Assembly: GCA_034433795.1 (NCBI GenBank)
Contig: DAOUAE010000077.1
Span: 1 to 46,051 of the forward strand
Source of the DNA: DAOUAE01 sp034433795
GTDB lineage: Bacteria; Chloroflexota; UBA6077; FW602-bin22; DAOUAE01
DNA: 46,051 bases
Direction of reading: 5' to 3'
A model generated the notes under the pieces. That model was not told the DNA's origin. It did no database searches and saw nothing but the letters and a program-made list of their open reading frames with translations. This document shows, in pieces, positions 1 through 10,494 of this stretch; within the stretch, counting starts at the first letter, position 1; each line of letters begins with the position of its first letter. The translations under genes and the position numbers were made by a program.

Positions 1-371
1 ACTCCACCAGCCCCCAGGCCAAGCGCATCGAGTTCCGCTGCCCCGACCCCTCCTGCAACCCCTACCTGGCCTTCGCCGCCATGCTGATGGCCGGCCTCGA
101 CGGCATCATCAACCGGATCGAGCCGCCGCCGCCCATCGACAAGGACCTCTACGAACTGGAGCCGGAAGAGGCGATGCACATCAAGTCGACGCCGGGCTCG
201 CTGGCCGAGACGCTCGCCGCCCTGGAGGACGATCACGCGTTCCTGCTGCGGGGCGACGTCTTCACCCCGGACGTCATCGAGACCTGGATCGACTACAAGC
301 GCAAGCGGGAGCTCCAGCCAGTCGCCCTGCGGCCCCACCCCTACGAGTTCTACCTGTACTTCGATATCTAA
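1..371 (+). CDS. glnA: Glutamine synthetase, C-terminal part (cut by the window edge)
   Basis: This is the last ~123 codons of a type I glutamine synthetase, which makes glutamine from glutamate, ammonia and ATP in the cytoplasm. The reading frame is open from base 3 to the TAA at 369-371. It carries the family's conserved end: the substrate-site segment KRIEFRCPDPSCNPYLAFAA, the region around residue IKSTPGSLAETLAAL, and the terminal HPYEFYLYFDI. The start and the first ~320 residues lie outside the window, so the adenylylation or feedback type cannot be judged. A strong hairpin terminator follows 15 bases after the stop, so this is the end of its transcript. Confidence 0.95.
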   Translation, partial: STSPQAKRIEFRCPDPSCNPYLAFAAMLMAGLDGIINRIEPPPPIDKDLYELEPEEAMHIKSTPGSLAETLAALEDDHAFLLRGDVFTPDVIETWIDYKRKRELQPVALRPHPYEFYLYFDI

Positions 372-385
372 CCCGGTGCGCGCCC

Positions 386-422
386 GGCGGGCTGGTCCAG
401 CTGGACCAGCCCGCCTTTGTTT

Positions 423-424
<2 letters not shown>
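386..424 (+). terminator. Rho-independent terminator of glnA
   Basis: A perfect 30-base palindrome (386-415) with arms GGCGGGCTGGTCCAG and CTGGACCAGCCCGCC is followed by TTTGTTTTT. The T-run lies only on the plus-strand side, so it terminates glnA and overlaps the stop codon of the convergent kinase gene. Confidence 0.9.
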
Positions 425-2532
<2,108 letters not shown>

Positions 2533-2561
<29 letters not shown>

Positions 2562-3756
2562 GGCTCTCCAGCGCGCCTCCACGGGCGCAGCAGCGGTCGA
2601 GGGCCGCCAGCAGCATCGCCTGGGTCACCGGCTTGGCCAGGAACTCGTCGGCGCCCAGGGCCAGGGCCAGATCACGGTCGCGCAGGACCGAACAGACGAT
2701 GACGGGAATGTGCCGCGTCAGCCGGTGGTGCTTGAGGGTCTGCAGCAGCTCCCAGCCATCCTGCTGGGGCATCAGAACGTCGAGGATGATGACGGCCGGG
2801 CGCTCGGCGCGGATCAGGCGCCAGGCGGTCTCGGCGTCGCCGGCGGTGAGGGCGCGGTAGCGGCTGCCCCGCAGGTAGCGGTGGAAGAGCTGGAGGAAAT
2901 CGGGGTTGTCGTCGATCAGCAGGACGGTGCGGACGGTCGCGCCCGCCGGGGTGATGGTGAAGGCGAGGGCGGTGGCGGTCGACTCGAGACGGAGGGCGGC
3001 CCCGCTCATCGCCGCCAGCCGTTCGGCCAGCCGCATATGCTCATCGGGCCAGGGCGGCGGCTGGGCGATCTCCGCGACCGTGATCCGGATGCAGCCCGGG
3101 GGCGGGTGGAGGCAGGTCTCCAGACAGATGGGGGCGCGGGGCTGCAGGTGGAAGGCGTGGACCAGGAGGTTCAGCAGGATCTGGCGCAGGGCCATGCGGT
3201 CCACGGTGAGGTCGCCCGTGGGATCCAGCCGGACCTCTATGCGGAGACCCAGGGCGACGCTCAGCGGTTCGAGGGTGCGGATAACGCCCCGGATCGTCTG
3301 GTGCAGGCTGGCGGGCGGTTCGCGCACCGCGCCCACGCGGGCCACCTCGCTCTCGAGGAGGGCCTCGGCTTCGAGGGCCGGACCGGTCTCGGGCGGGGCC
3401 AGATCTGGCGTGAGGAGCAGGCGGGCCAGTTGGAGCAGAGCCTCGCGCTGGACGCGACGGCAGTGCCGCTCGGTCAGCCCGAACTCGGCGGCCACCTGCT
3501 GGAGGGTCAGCGCGTGGACGTAGCGCAGGGTGAGGAACCGGTAGGTCCGCCAGGCCAGGGCGTGCTCGGGCGTGCCCGGCGGTGGCCGTAGCTGCTCGAT
3601 GGCCTGGCGCAGCCGGCGGTGGAGGTGCTGTCCGCGCTGGGCGGGAGCGACCTCCGCCGCCAGCTGTCCGGCCAGAGGATGGGCCTGCAGCACCCCAGGC
3701 TCATACAGATGCACCAGGGCCTCGTGGAGCAGACTCAGAAGATTGTCCGTCTGCAT
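2533..3756 (-). CDS. HTH / degenerate GHKL ATPase / receiver-domain protein
   Basis: A 407-residue soluble signalling protein, first gene of a pair with the hybrid kinase. Residues ~65-110 look like a sigma-region-4-type helix-turn-helix (LTLQQVAAEFGLTERHCRRV). Residues ~150-265 resemble a histidine-kinase ATPase domain, but the N-box reads NLLVHAF (His for Asn), no DxGxG is visible and there is no His phospho-acceptor domain. The C-terminus is a full receiver: VLLIDDN, acceptor Asp in ILDVLMPQQDGWELL, Ser in VICSVL and Lys in FLAKPV. It therefore probably receives phosphate, perhaps from the kinase next door, rather than making phosphohistidine. The start is the ATG at 3756, with a TATACT box 10 bases upstream, which suggests a leaderless mRNA. 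Whether the HTH binds DNA is inferred only. Confidence 0.75.
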
Positions 3757-3766
3757 GGTCGCTATC

Positions 3767-3772
3767 AGTATA
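3767..3772 (-). promoter_or_regulatory. -10 element (TATACT) of the HTH/GHKL/REC-kinase operon
   Basis: Read on the minus strand, TATACT lies 10 bases before the ATG at 3756. No convincing -35 is seen 16-18 bases upstream. The spacing would put the transcript start within a few bases of the start codon. Confidence 0.5.
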
Positions 3773-3857
3773 CCATAGAAGTCCTGGCCGGCCGTTGCGC
3801 GGTTCACGGGCGCCGGCGGCCGGGCGAGACGGTGCGCCGGGCCCCGCTGGGGTGGTA

Positions 3858-3863
3858 TATAAT
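3858..3863 (+). promoter_or_regulatory. Consensus -10 (TATAAT) upstream of the S41 protease gene
   Basis: A perfect TATAAT lies in GC-rich surroundings 25 bases before the ATG at 3889. No clear -35 is seen. It faces the divergent signalling operon. Confidence 0.5.
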
Positions 3864-3888
3864 GGCCGTGCCGGTGCCCCGCTGAACG

Positions 3889-5160
3889 ATGGTCGTGCGG
3901 GGCACCCAGCAGGGAGCGATGGGACGATTCCGCCTCTTCCTGGTGATAAGCGCCCTCGGCCTGGCCTTCTTCGGGCTGGGCCTCATCACCGGGGTGATGC
4001 TCGACCGGCCGGCGGAGACAGCCGGCTCCGTTCACCGCCCCAACCTGGATCTCTTCTGGCAGGCCTGGGACCTTATCGAGCAGCACTTTGTCTACCGCGA
4101 CGCCCTCGATCCCCAGCGGCTCATCTACGGGGCGATCCGTGGCCTGGTGGACGCCCTCGGCGATGAGGGCCACAGCCGGTTTCTCACCCCGGAGGAGTAC
4201 CGGCTGGAGGAGAGCAGTCTGCGCGGAGCGTTCGAGGGCATCGGGGCCGAGGTGACCATCCGCGACGGCCGGCCGACCATCGTCACCCCACTCGAAGGCT
4301 CCCCGGCCGAGCGGGCCGGCCTGCGTCCCGGCGATGTGATCCTGAAGGTCGACGGCCAGGATGCCACCCACTGGACGCTGACCGAGCTGGTGACGCGCAT
4401 CCGCGGCGAGCGCGGGACCACGGTCGAGCTGACCGTTCTGCGGCCCGACCAGGGGCAGGTGCTGGTCCTGCGGATCCGGCGCGAGGAGATCAAGATTGCC
4501 GCCGTCTCCTGGGCCATGGTGCCGGGGACGGCGCTGGCCCACCTGCGTCTCAGCCAGTTCACCGCCAACACGGTCGCCGAGCTGCAAGGCGCGCTCCGCG
4601 AGGCGCGGGCGCAGGGGGCTCGCGGTCTGATCCTCGACCTCCGGAACAATCCCGGCGGCTATCTGGACCAGGCCATCGGGACGATCAGCCAGTTCGTGGG
4701 GCAGGGCATCGCGGTGATCCAGGAGGACGCGCAGGGCCGGCGCCAGGAGTATCCAGTTCAGCCGAACGGGCTGGCCACCGACCTCCCGCTGGTTGTTCTG
4801 GTCAACGAGGGGACAGCCAGCGCCGCCGAGATCGTGGCCGGGGCCCTGCAGGACCACCGGCGGGGGCTGGTTATTGGCGAGCGGACCTTCGGCACCGCCA
4901 CCGTTCTGAGCACCTTTCGGTTGCGCGATGGGTCGGCTCTGCTGCTGGGCACCGCCCAGTGGCTGACCCCCAGCGGCCGTTCGCTGCGCCGGCAGGGCAT
5001 CCAGCCCGACGAGGTCGTGCCGCTGGGTCCCAACGCCGAGCCGCTCACCCCCCGGCAGCTGCGCGCCATGCCGGCCACGGCGGTCCTGGCCTTCGGCGAC
5101 GCCCAGTTCAACCGGGCAGTGGAGCGGCTGCAGGCACAGGTCACCACGCCGACCCGCTGA
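3889..5160 (+). CDS. S41-family C-terminal processing peptidase homologue, catalytic Lys replaced
   Basis: A 423-residue member of the CtpA/Prc family, which cleaves C-termini of exported proteins. An N-terminal hydrophobic segment (FLVISALGLAFFGLGLITG) would anchor it with the rest outside the membrane. It is followed by the S41 N-terminal helices, a PDZ domain (~110-190, carboxylate-binding loop near GAFEGIGAEV, core GSPAERAGLRPGDVIL) and the peptidase fold with DLRNNPGG and the nucleophile Ser in VNEGTASAAEI. The catalytic Lys normally in TFGKGxVQ is absent: the segment reads GERTFGTATVLS, so Thr stands for Lys and Leu for the following Gln. It may be inactive or use altered chemistry. An alternative start at 3919 has GGGAG only 2 bases away. 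It is convergent with the ABC permease operon. Confidence 0.85.
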   Translation: MVVRGTQQGAMGRFRLFLVISALGLAFFGLGLITGVMLDRPAETAGSVHRPNLDLFWQAWDLIEQHFVYRDALDPQRLIYGAIRGLVDALGDEGHSRFLTPEEYRLEESSLRGAFEGIGAEVTIRDGRPTIVTPLEGSPAERAGLRPGDVILKVDGQDATHWTLTELVTRIRGERGTTVELTVLRPDQGQVLVLRIRREEIKIAAVSWAMVPGTALAHLRLSQFTANTVAELQGALREARAQGARGLILDLRNNPGGYLDQAIGTISQFVGQGIAVIQEDAQGRRQEYPVQPNGLATDLPLVVLVNEGTASAAEIVAGALQDHRRGLVIGERTFGTATVLSTFRLRDGSALLLGTAQWLTPSGRSLRRQGIQPDEVVPLGPNAEPLTPRQLRAMPATAVLAFGDAQFNRAVERLQAQVTTPTR

Positions 5161-5199
5161 GCTGTCCCCCTGGCCGCCCGCTGGCGTCTGGCCCGACGG

Positions 5200-6021
5200 T
5201 CATTTGACGGCACCCAGGGTGAGGCCGCGGACCAGATGGCGCTGCGCCAGGAGCGTCACCAGCACCAGCGGTCCCATCGCCATCACCGCCGTGGCCATCA
5301 ACGGGCCCCAGAGGCTCTCGTCGAACTGGAGAAAGCCGTACATCCCCACGGTGATCGGTCGAACGCGGCTCCCGCTCAGCACGACGGCAAAGAAGAACTC
5401 GTTCCAGACGGCGACGAAGGTCAAAACGGCGGTGACAGCCACGCCCCCGCGTGCCTGGGGCAGCATCACCCAGAGAAAGGTCTGCCAGCGGCTGGCCCCA
5501 TCGACGGCCGCCGCCTCTTCCAGCTCGTGGGGCAGATCCTGGAAGTAGGTGATCATCAGCCAGGTTGCCGCCACCAGCGTCACGCTCAGATTCGCCAGCA
5601 CCAGCCCCTGGTACGTATCGGTCCAGCGCAACCAGGTGAGGAGAAGGAAGAGCGGCAGGATAAAGCCCAGGAGCGGGACCATGCGCAGGGCCAGCAGCAG
5701 GAAGGCCAGCGGTCGGCTCAGCGGAAAGCGCAGCCGGGCGAAGGCGTAACCGCCCGGAACTCCCAGCAGCAGGGCGAGCGCCGTGGTCAGGCCGGCGATG
5801 ATCAGGCTGTCACGAAGGTGAGCCAGGATCGGGCGGGTTGTCAGCGCCAGGATGTAATTGTCCAGCGTTGGGGTGAAGAGCAGCACCGGCGGAATAGTGA
5901 AGATATCCCGTCGATCTTTGAAGGAGGTCACCAGAGCCCAGACGATGGGGAAGACCCAGATAACGAGGATACCGGTGACGACCCCAAGACGCAGACCCTG
6001 GCCGACGCTTCTCCGTCGCAT
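5200..6021 (-). CDS. ABC sugar-type transporter permease (MalG/UgpE family)
   Basis: A 273-residue inner-membrane permease with about six transmembrane segments and the EAA loop that docks the ATPase (EEAAAVDGASRWQTFLWVMLP). It belongs to the CUT1 carbohydrate-importer permeases. Its ATG is fused to the stop of the preceding permease gene (TGATG, one base shared), so the two are translationally coupled. It is the last gene of the binding protein-permease-permease operon. No ATPase gene is present; CUT1 importers often share a genomic MsmX/MalK-type ATPase encoded elsewhere. The context suggests the substrate may not be a sugar but a C3 sulfonate or related hydroxy acid. That is an inference. 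Confidence 0.9.
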   Translation of the reverse strand: MRRRSVGQGLRLGVVTGILVIWVFPIVWALVTSFKDRRDIFTIPPVLLFTPTLDNYILALTTRPILAHLRDSLIIAGLTTALALLLGVPGGYAFARLRFPLSRPLAFLLLALRMVPLLGFILPLFLLLTWLRWTDTYQGLVLANLSVTLVAATWLMITYFQDLPHELEEAAAVDGASRWQTFLWVMLPQARGGVAVTAVLTFVAVWNEFFFAVVLSGSRVRPITVGMYGFLQFDESLWGPLMATAVMAMGPLVLVTLLAQRHLVRGLTLGAVK

Positions 6022-6956
6022 CAGGCCACCTCAGAGCGCAGGAATCGAAAGAGAAGAGCGGTGATCCCCAGCGCCAGCAGCAACTGTACCACGCCCAGCG
6101 AGGCCCCATAGCCCACCGAGAGATGGACAAAGGCCACGTAGAAAACATAGAGATTAAGAATTTCGGTTGCCGTGCCCGGACCGCCACCGGTGGCCGCATA
6201 GATCGCATCAAAGGCGTTCAGCGCCGTGACCGTCCGGAAGATAGCGACGAGAGCGATGGCCGGCCGGAGCAGCGGCAAAAGAATGTACCAAAGCTCCTGC
6301 CACCAGGACTGGCAGTCGATCTTCGCCGCCTCCAGCGGCTCGGTCGGCAGAGCGTGCAGGCTGGCCAGGAAGACCAGGAAGGCGAAGGGCGTCCACTGCC
6401 AGGTGTGCATCAGGATCACCGAGACGAGGGCGTAGGTCGGCTCGGAGAGCCAGGGGCGCGAGCCCAGTCCGCTGACCTCGAAGAGATAGTCCACGAAGCC
6501 AAAGCGCGGGGTCAGCAGCAGGGTACGCCAGAGGAGACCGACCACCACCGGTGCCAGAATCATCGGCAGGAGCACGAGCGTCCGGACGATGGCCTCGCCG
6601 GGAAAGCGCTCGAAGAGGAGAAGGGCCAGGCCCAGACCGAGCGCCAGCTGCAGCGCCACGGTGCTAAAAGTGTAGAGCGCGGTGATCTGGAGGGCGTGCC
6701 AGAAACGCCCATCATTGAGCAGGCGCCGGTAGTTCTCCAGGCCCACCCAGCCAGTCCGGTGGGGACTGGCCAGGTCGAGGGAGAAGAAGCTGAGGGCGCA
6801 GAGGGCGAGAAGCGGGAAGAGGCTGAGCGCCAGGATGGCCACCAGGTCCGGGCCGATCAGCAGTCCGGCGAAGGCCGCCTCGGCCAGACGGGGTCGTCGG
6901 GCGCGCGTGAGAAGGTGGGTGGTGAGACCCGTCACCCGCACGGGTGAGACCCCCAT
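6021..6956 (-). CDS. ABC sugar-type transporter permease (MalF/UgpA family)
   Basis: A 311-residue permease with about six hydrophobic segments, including LALSLFPLLALCALSFFSL near the N-terminus and an EAA-type loop (EPLEAAKIDCQSWWQELWYI). It pairs with the following permease to form the membrane channel of a CUT1-type importer. I chose the ATG at 6956 because GGGGAG lies eight bases upstream; an in-frame GTG at 6998 has no ribosome binding site. It lies downstream of the broken substrate-binding protein gene, so unless another binding protein serves it the transporter is probably non-functional. The insertion element upstream may also be polar on this gene. Confidence 0.9.
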   Translation of the reverse strand: MGVSPVRVTGLTTHLLTRARRPRLAEAAFAGLLIGPDLVAILALSLFPLLALCALSFFSLDLASPHRTGWVGLENYRRLLNDGRFWHALQITALYTFSTVALQLALGLGLALLLFERFPGEAIVRTLVLLPMILAPVVVGLLWRTLLLTPRFGFVDYLFEVSGLGSRPWLSEPTYALVSVILMHTWQWTPFAFLVFLASLHALPTEPLEAAKIDCQSWWQELWYILLPLLRPAIALVAIFRTVTALNAFDAIYAATGGGPGTATEILNLYVFYVAFVHLSVGYGASLGVVQLLLALGITALLFRFLRSEVA

Positions 6957-7919
6957 GAGCGTCACTCCCCGGGTGGATTGTAGACCAGCTCTGGTCACCA
7001 GCCAAGCGGCCTCAGCGTTTCTTCAGCAGGTCCTGAATCTGGGCGTTGGCCTCGTCGAGAGCCTCTTTGGGGGTGGCCTGCTTGACCAGCGCCTTCTGAA
7101 TGGCGGTCGCCATGATGTTCCCGATCTCGGGCCACTGCGGCACACGGGGCCGCCATTCCGGATCCGTGTCCTCTCGCAGCGAGGTCAGGACCACCTCGGC
7201 GAAGCCCGGCCCGAAGTTGACAGACTGACGGTAGCGCTCATCCTGCCAGAGCGAGAGGCGGTTCACGCCGGCGCGGCGGTCGGTCTTCCCCTGGTAGGCG
7301 TACGAGGTCCGAATCTGGACCGGCTTGCTCACCGCCCACTGAATCCAGAGCCAGGTGGCCACCTTCGCCCGGTCGGAGATGGCCCGGTTGATGGGGAAAC
7401 TCCAGTTCCAGATGCTGGTGACGCGCCTGCCGGCCGGGCCTTTCGGCCAGCGACCGAAGGCGACCTTGCCCACGACTTTAGACTTGGCGGGGTTGGCCAC
7501 AGCCGCCGCCGGGCTGCTGGCGTCGATGAACTGGGCGATAGTGCCGCCGACGAAAGCGTCAAGGATCTCCGGCCAGTTCCAGTTGACCACGGCGGATGGC
7601 GCGTAGCTGGTCAGGAGATCAACAATGTGAGAGCCTCGACTCCCTGCTTGCTGTTCACCGTCGGACGGCCGTCTTTATCGAACCATTCGCCCCCAAAGGC
7701 GCGGAAGAGCGAGGGGAAGATGTACATATTCTGACCGGGGCCCTTAAAACCGCGCAGGGCGATGCCATAGAGGTTGGCCGTGGGGGCGTGGAGCCGGCGG
7801 GCGGTCTCCCGCAGGTCGTCGAGGGTCTCTGGCGGACGCAGACCTTTCTCCGTGTAGAGGTCGCTCCGGTAGTAGTGAATGGTGCACTCGCCGTCGTAGG
7901 GGAGACCGTAGAGTTTGCC

Positions 7920-7939
7920 CTGGAACTCATCCCGAAATA
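7920..7939. repeat. Left IS boundary: CTGG target duplication plus inverted repeat
   Basis: CTGG (7920-7923) is followed by the 16-base terminal repeat. The transposase stop codon (TGA, 7927-7929 on the minus strand) lies inside this repeat. Confidence 0.93.
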
Positions 7940-8792
7940 GCCCTTAAGAGGATAAGGGAGCAGGCCAGGAGGAGGAGAGCCAGGTAGAGATGGGCCCTCC
8001 TTTCCCACCTCACCACCAGTCTCCGAAAGCTACCCAGCCAGGCGAAGGTCCGCTCCACCACCCACCGCTGCCGGTAGCCTGCGAGGTCCGGCTTCCGCCC
8101 CGGCCGGGCCCGGGCGTTCTTCCGCCGGGGGATGCAGGGCGTGATGCCCCTCGCCCGCAGCCTGCGCCGCAGGGCCTCGCTGTCATAGCCCCGGTCTGCC
8201 ACCACCTCCCGGGGCCGGGTCCGGGGCCGTCCCACCCGCCGGGGCACCCGAACCTGTCGCAACGCCTCCTCGGCGAGCCGCACCTCGCTCCGCTGGGCGC
8301 TCTCCACCAGCACCCCCAGGGGCAGGCCTTGCCCCTCCACCACCAGCATCACCTTGCTCCCCTTCCCCCGGCGGGTGAGCCCCACCTTCTCGCCCCCCTT
8401 TTGGCCGGCACGAAGGTGGCATCCCGGAAGGCCCTCTCCCACTGGAGCCTCCCGGCCTCGTCCAGGGCGGCGAGGAAAGCCCGGAAGATCTTCTCCCAGA
8501 CCCCGTGCTCCTGCCACTCCTTGAGCCGCCGGTGGCAACGGGTCTTGCTACCGTATGCCCGGGGCAGGTCCTGCCACCGGGAGCCGGTCTTGAGCACCCA
8601 CAGGATGCCCTCCAGGGTCTGGCGGTCATCGGCCCTCTTCCGGCCCCGGGGCTTCTGGGGTGGGAGCAGGGGGGCGATGCGGGCCCACTGCTCATCGGTC
8701 AGCATCCTCTCCACGGCTGAGACCTCTCACCCGGTGTCTCAGCCCCAGTTTAGGGCAGGGGTCGAGCGCCTGTCCATATTTCGGGATGAGTT
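7924..8792 (-). mobile_element. IS5-family-like insertion sequence, 869 bp, with perfect 16-bp inverted ends
   Basis: The ends are exact 16-base inverted repeats: AACTCATCCCGAAATA at 7924-7939 and TATTTCGGGATGAGTT at 8777-8792. They are flanked by direct CTGG copies at 7920-7923 and 8793-8796, a 4-base target duplication. Excision in silico restores the host reading frame, which fixes the boundaries. It carries one transposase gene in two overlapping frames. The perfect ends and intact duplication suggest a recent insertion. Confidence 0.93.
7927..8714 (-). CDS. IS5-family DDE transposase in two frames (orfA 8349-8714, orfB up to 7927)
   Basis: orfA starts at ATG 8714 (MERMLTDEQWARIAPLLPP) and encodes the N-terminal DUF4096-type domain and the first catalytic Asp (AFRDATFVPAK). 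orfB holds the rest: KGGEKVGLTRRGKGSKVMLV, the second Asp in VVADRGYDSEALRR and the Glu in RWVVERTFAWLGSFRRL. The frames join near 8395-8405 at a run of four A and six G on the coding strand. Moving one base back from orfA to orfB gives one continuous ~260-residue transposase. This fits programmed -1 frameshifting or transcript slippage, known for several IS5-family subgroups; a disabling indel is the alternative. All three catalytic acidic residues are present in the fused product. Confidence 0.85.
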
Positions 8793-8796
8793 CTGG
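8777..8796. repeat. Right IS boundary: inverted repeat plus CTGG target duplication
   Basis: The 16-base repeat (8777-8792) is the exact reverse complement of the left end and is followed by the second CTGG copy (8793-8796). Confidence 0.93.
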
Positions 8797-9497
8797 TATT
8801 TGGTGGCCTCGAGCCAGGCTGGGATGATGTCGTTGAGATCGAGCCACTCTTTATTGGTGAGCTTGGGGTTATCAAGGTAAGGGCCCAGGTCCTCGATCCA
8901 GCCGTTGGTGACATACAGCGGGTAGTACATTGGGTCTGTGGCGGCGCTGGCGAACTGGCCGGCTTTGGTCGAAAGATCGAGAATATGTTTCTCTCGCAGT
9001 TGCAGCGGAGGAATGATCTGATACGCGACATTGATGCCGGTCAGTTTGGTGAAGAGCGGTGTGATCTCCTGCAGGACGGCGAAGTAGTTGGCGGGAATAA
9101 CCAGGACCGTAATGGTCTCCCCCTTAGCCTGCTGCCAATCGATATCGGCCTTGAGGAAGTCGGCCAGTTCCGGGTCCACGGCCTTGACCACGGGGACGGT
9201 TGGGGTCGGGGCCGCCGGGGGCTGCGCGGCCGGAGTAGGTGTGGGAGCGGCCGGTGTGGGCGCGGTCGCGGGCGCTGGCCCACAGGCGGTCAGAAGCCCC
9301 ATGAGAGGTAAGGCAGCCGCACCCTGAAGCAGCCGACGACGGGTCAGGGAGATCGGTCCCCCAACGGCCCCGGGAGACTGGCGCCACTGTCCCGATCCCT
9401 TCCGCTTCGCTGGAACCTTCCCCCTCATAGCGACCTCCTTACTTCTCGCTTGGTGTGCCGCCACTGCTGAGCCTAAAGCCGGTCGGTCGGGGCGGGG

Positions 9498-9513
9498 TGT
9501 CAGCCGGCTGACA
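9498..9513. promoter_or_regulatory. Palindromic operator TGTCAGCCGGCTGACA, candidate Crp/Fnr site
   Basis: A perfect 16-base palindrome in the 193-base gap between the divergent transporter operon (start 9428) and the ComA-like gene (start 9622). The same half-sites with the same 4-base spacer recur at 11195-11210 upstream of the Crp/Fnr gene. It is centred ~77 bases from the transporter start and ~116 from the comA-like start. Confidence 0.7.
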
Positions 9514-9621
9514 TTCAGGCCAGAATCCGATGCCTACATAGCTCGTGGTGGGCCGGAGGCGAGAGCCTTCCGGCCCTGCGGGCAGACTTGAGGGGGTAAC
9601 CTGACCCCACGGAGGCGGTTT

Positions 9622-10494
9622 ATGGAGTTCGCTTCGGAAGAATACGCCTACGCGCAGATTCTGACTCCCGCGCGGAGCCCGAAGCCCCGGACGACCGGTC
9701 TGACCATGGTCGTCGACAAAGGGCTGGGGCTGGCGGCCATCGAGGACCTCTGCGCGGCCGCCGGTGAGTACATCGACCTCTGGAAAGTGGGCTGGACCAT
9801 TCCGGCTTTCCAGAAGCGGCGCTTTGTCGCTGCCAAGGTCGCCCTCTGCCGTCAACAGGGCCTGCGGGTCTTCCCCGGCGGGATGTTCCTGGAACTCGCC
9901 CTGCTGCAGGATAAGGTCACCGCGTACCTGGCCGAGACCCGCGCCCTGGGCTTCGACGCGCTCGAAATCTCGGACAACGTGGTGATTATGCCCCTTGAGG
10001 TCAAGGTCCGGCTGATCGACCTGGCGGTGGAGAAGTACGGGTTCACCGTGCTGGCGGAGGTGGGGAAAAAGCCGGCCAGCACCTCGGCGGCCGCCGCCAT
10101 CGCCGCTATCCACCGCTGCCTGGCCGCTGGCGCCTGGAAGGTTCTTCTGGAGGCGATGGAACTCTTTCGCGGCGAGGCCCAGACCGCCCTGATCGACGCC
10201 ATCACCGCCGAGATCGACCCCGCCCACCTATGCTTCGAGCTCCCGCTCCTGGAGTATCACGGCACCCACCGCTACGACCAGCAGGCGCTGGAGGAGTGGC
10301 TGGTGACACGCTTCGGCCCGGAGGTCAATATTGGCAACGTCGACCCCGATCACGTGCTGACCCTGGAGACGCTGCGCCGGGGACTCTGGCTCTCGACGAT
10401 GTTTAAAGTAGGGCACTATCAGGGGTTGTTGCGCCCTGCCGCCGGGATCGGGCCGGACCAGCGACCCCGGGAGAACCCCTCAGCCCCGGCCTAG
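9622..10494 (+). CDS. ComA-like phosphosulfolactate synthase homologue
   Basis: A 290-residue TIM-barrel protein of the phosphosulfolactate synthase family, which adds sulfite to phosphoenolpyruvate to give (2R)-phospho-3-sulfolactate. Family landmarks are in order: GLTMVVDKG (K33), YIDLWKVGW (~50-58), FPGG (~84), EISD (~115), AEVGKK (~145-150) and the terminal LETLRRGL. Two positions differ from the archaeal enzyme as I recall it: the EGRES-type motif reads EAMEL (residues 177-181, Met for Arg), and EISDG reads EISDN. The substrate may therefore differ from PEP plus sulfite. The ATG at 9622 has GGAGG six bases upstream. Its end overlaps the convergent Crp/Fnr gene by 15 bases. The neighbouring SLA-reductase-like and LDH2 genes support a C3-sulfonate role. 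Confidence 0.8.
   Translation: MEFASEEYAYAQILTPARSPKPRTTGLTMVVDKGLGLAAIEDLCAAAGEYIDLWKVGWTIPAFQKRRFVAAKVALCRQQGLRVFPGGMFLELALLQDKVTAYLAETRALGFDALEISDNVVIMPLEVKVRLIDLAVEKYGFTVLAEVGKKPASTSAAAAIAAIHRCLAAGAWKVLLEAMELFRGEAQTALIDAITAEIDPAHLCFELPLLEYHGTHRYDQQALEEWLVTRFGPEVNIGNVDPDHVLTLETLRRGLWLSTMFKVGHYQGLLRPAAGIGPDQRPRENPSAPA

Larger units (their letters stand above)
7012..9428 (-). pseudogene. ABC extracellular solute-binding lipoprotein, broken by an IS and a frameshift
   Basis: The start (ATG 9428, strong AAGGAGGT four bases upstream) encodes a twin-Arg lipoprotein signal: TRRRLLQGAAALPLMGLLTAC, then a Pro/Ala/Thr-rich linker and a CUT1-type binding domain. The frame reads EATKYQ up to 8793, where an 869-base insertion sequence interrupts it. 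Deleting the element and one copy of its CTGG target duplication restores EATKYQ-GKLYGLPYDGE in frame. A second lesion lies near 7621-7635: the reading frame runs into TGA at 7611-7613, while the homologous continuation (DLLTSYAPSAVVNWNWPE to the end at 7012) is in another frame. The repaired length is 1544 bases, one short of a multiple of three, as expected for a net one-base loss. The intact protein would be ~514 residues. It would bind the importer's substrate at the cell surface. Confidence 0.9.
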
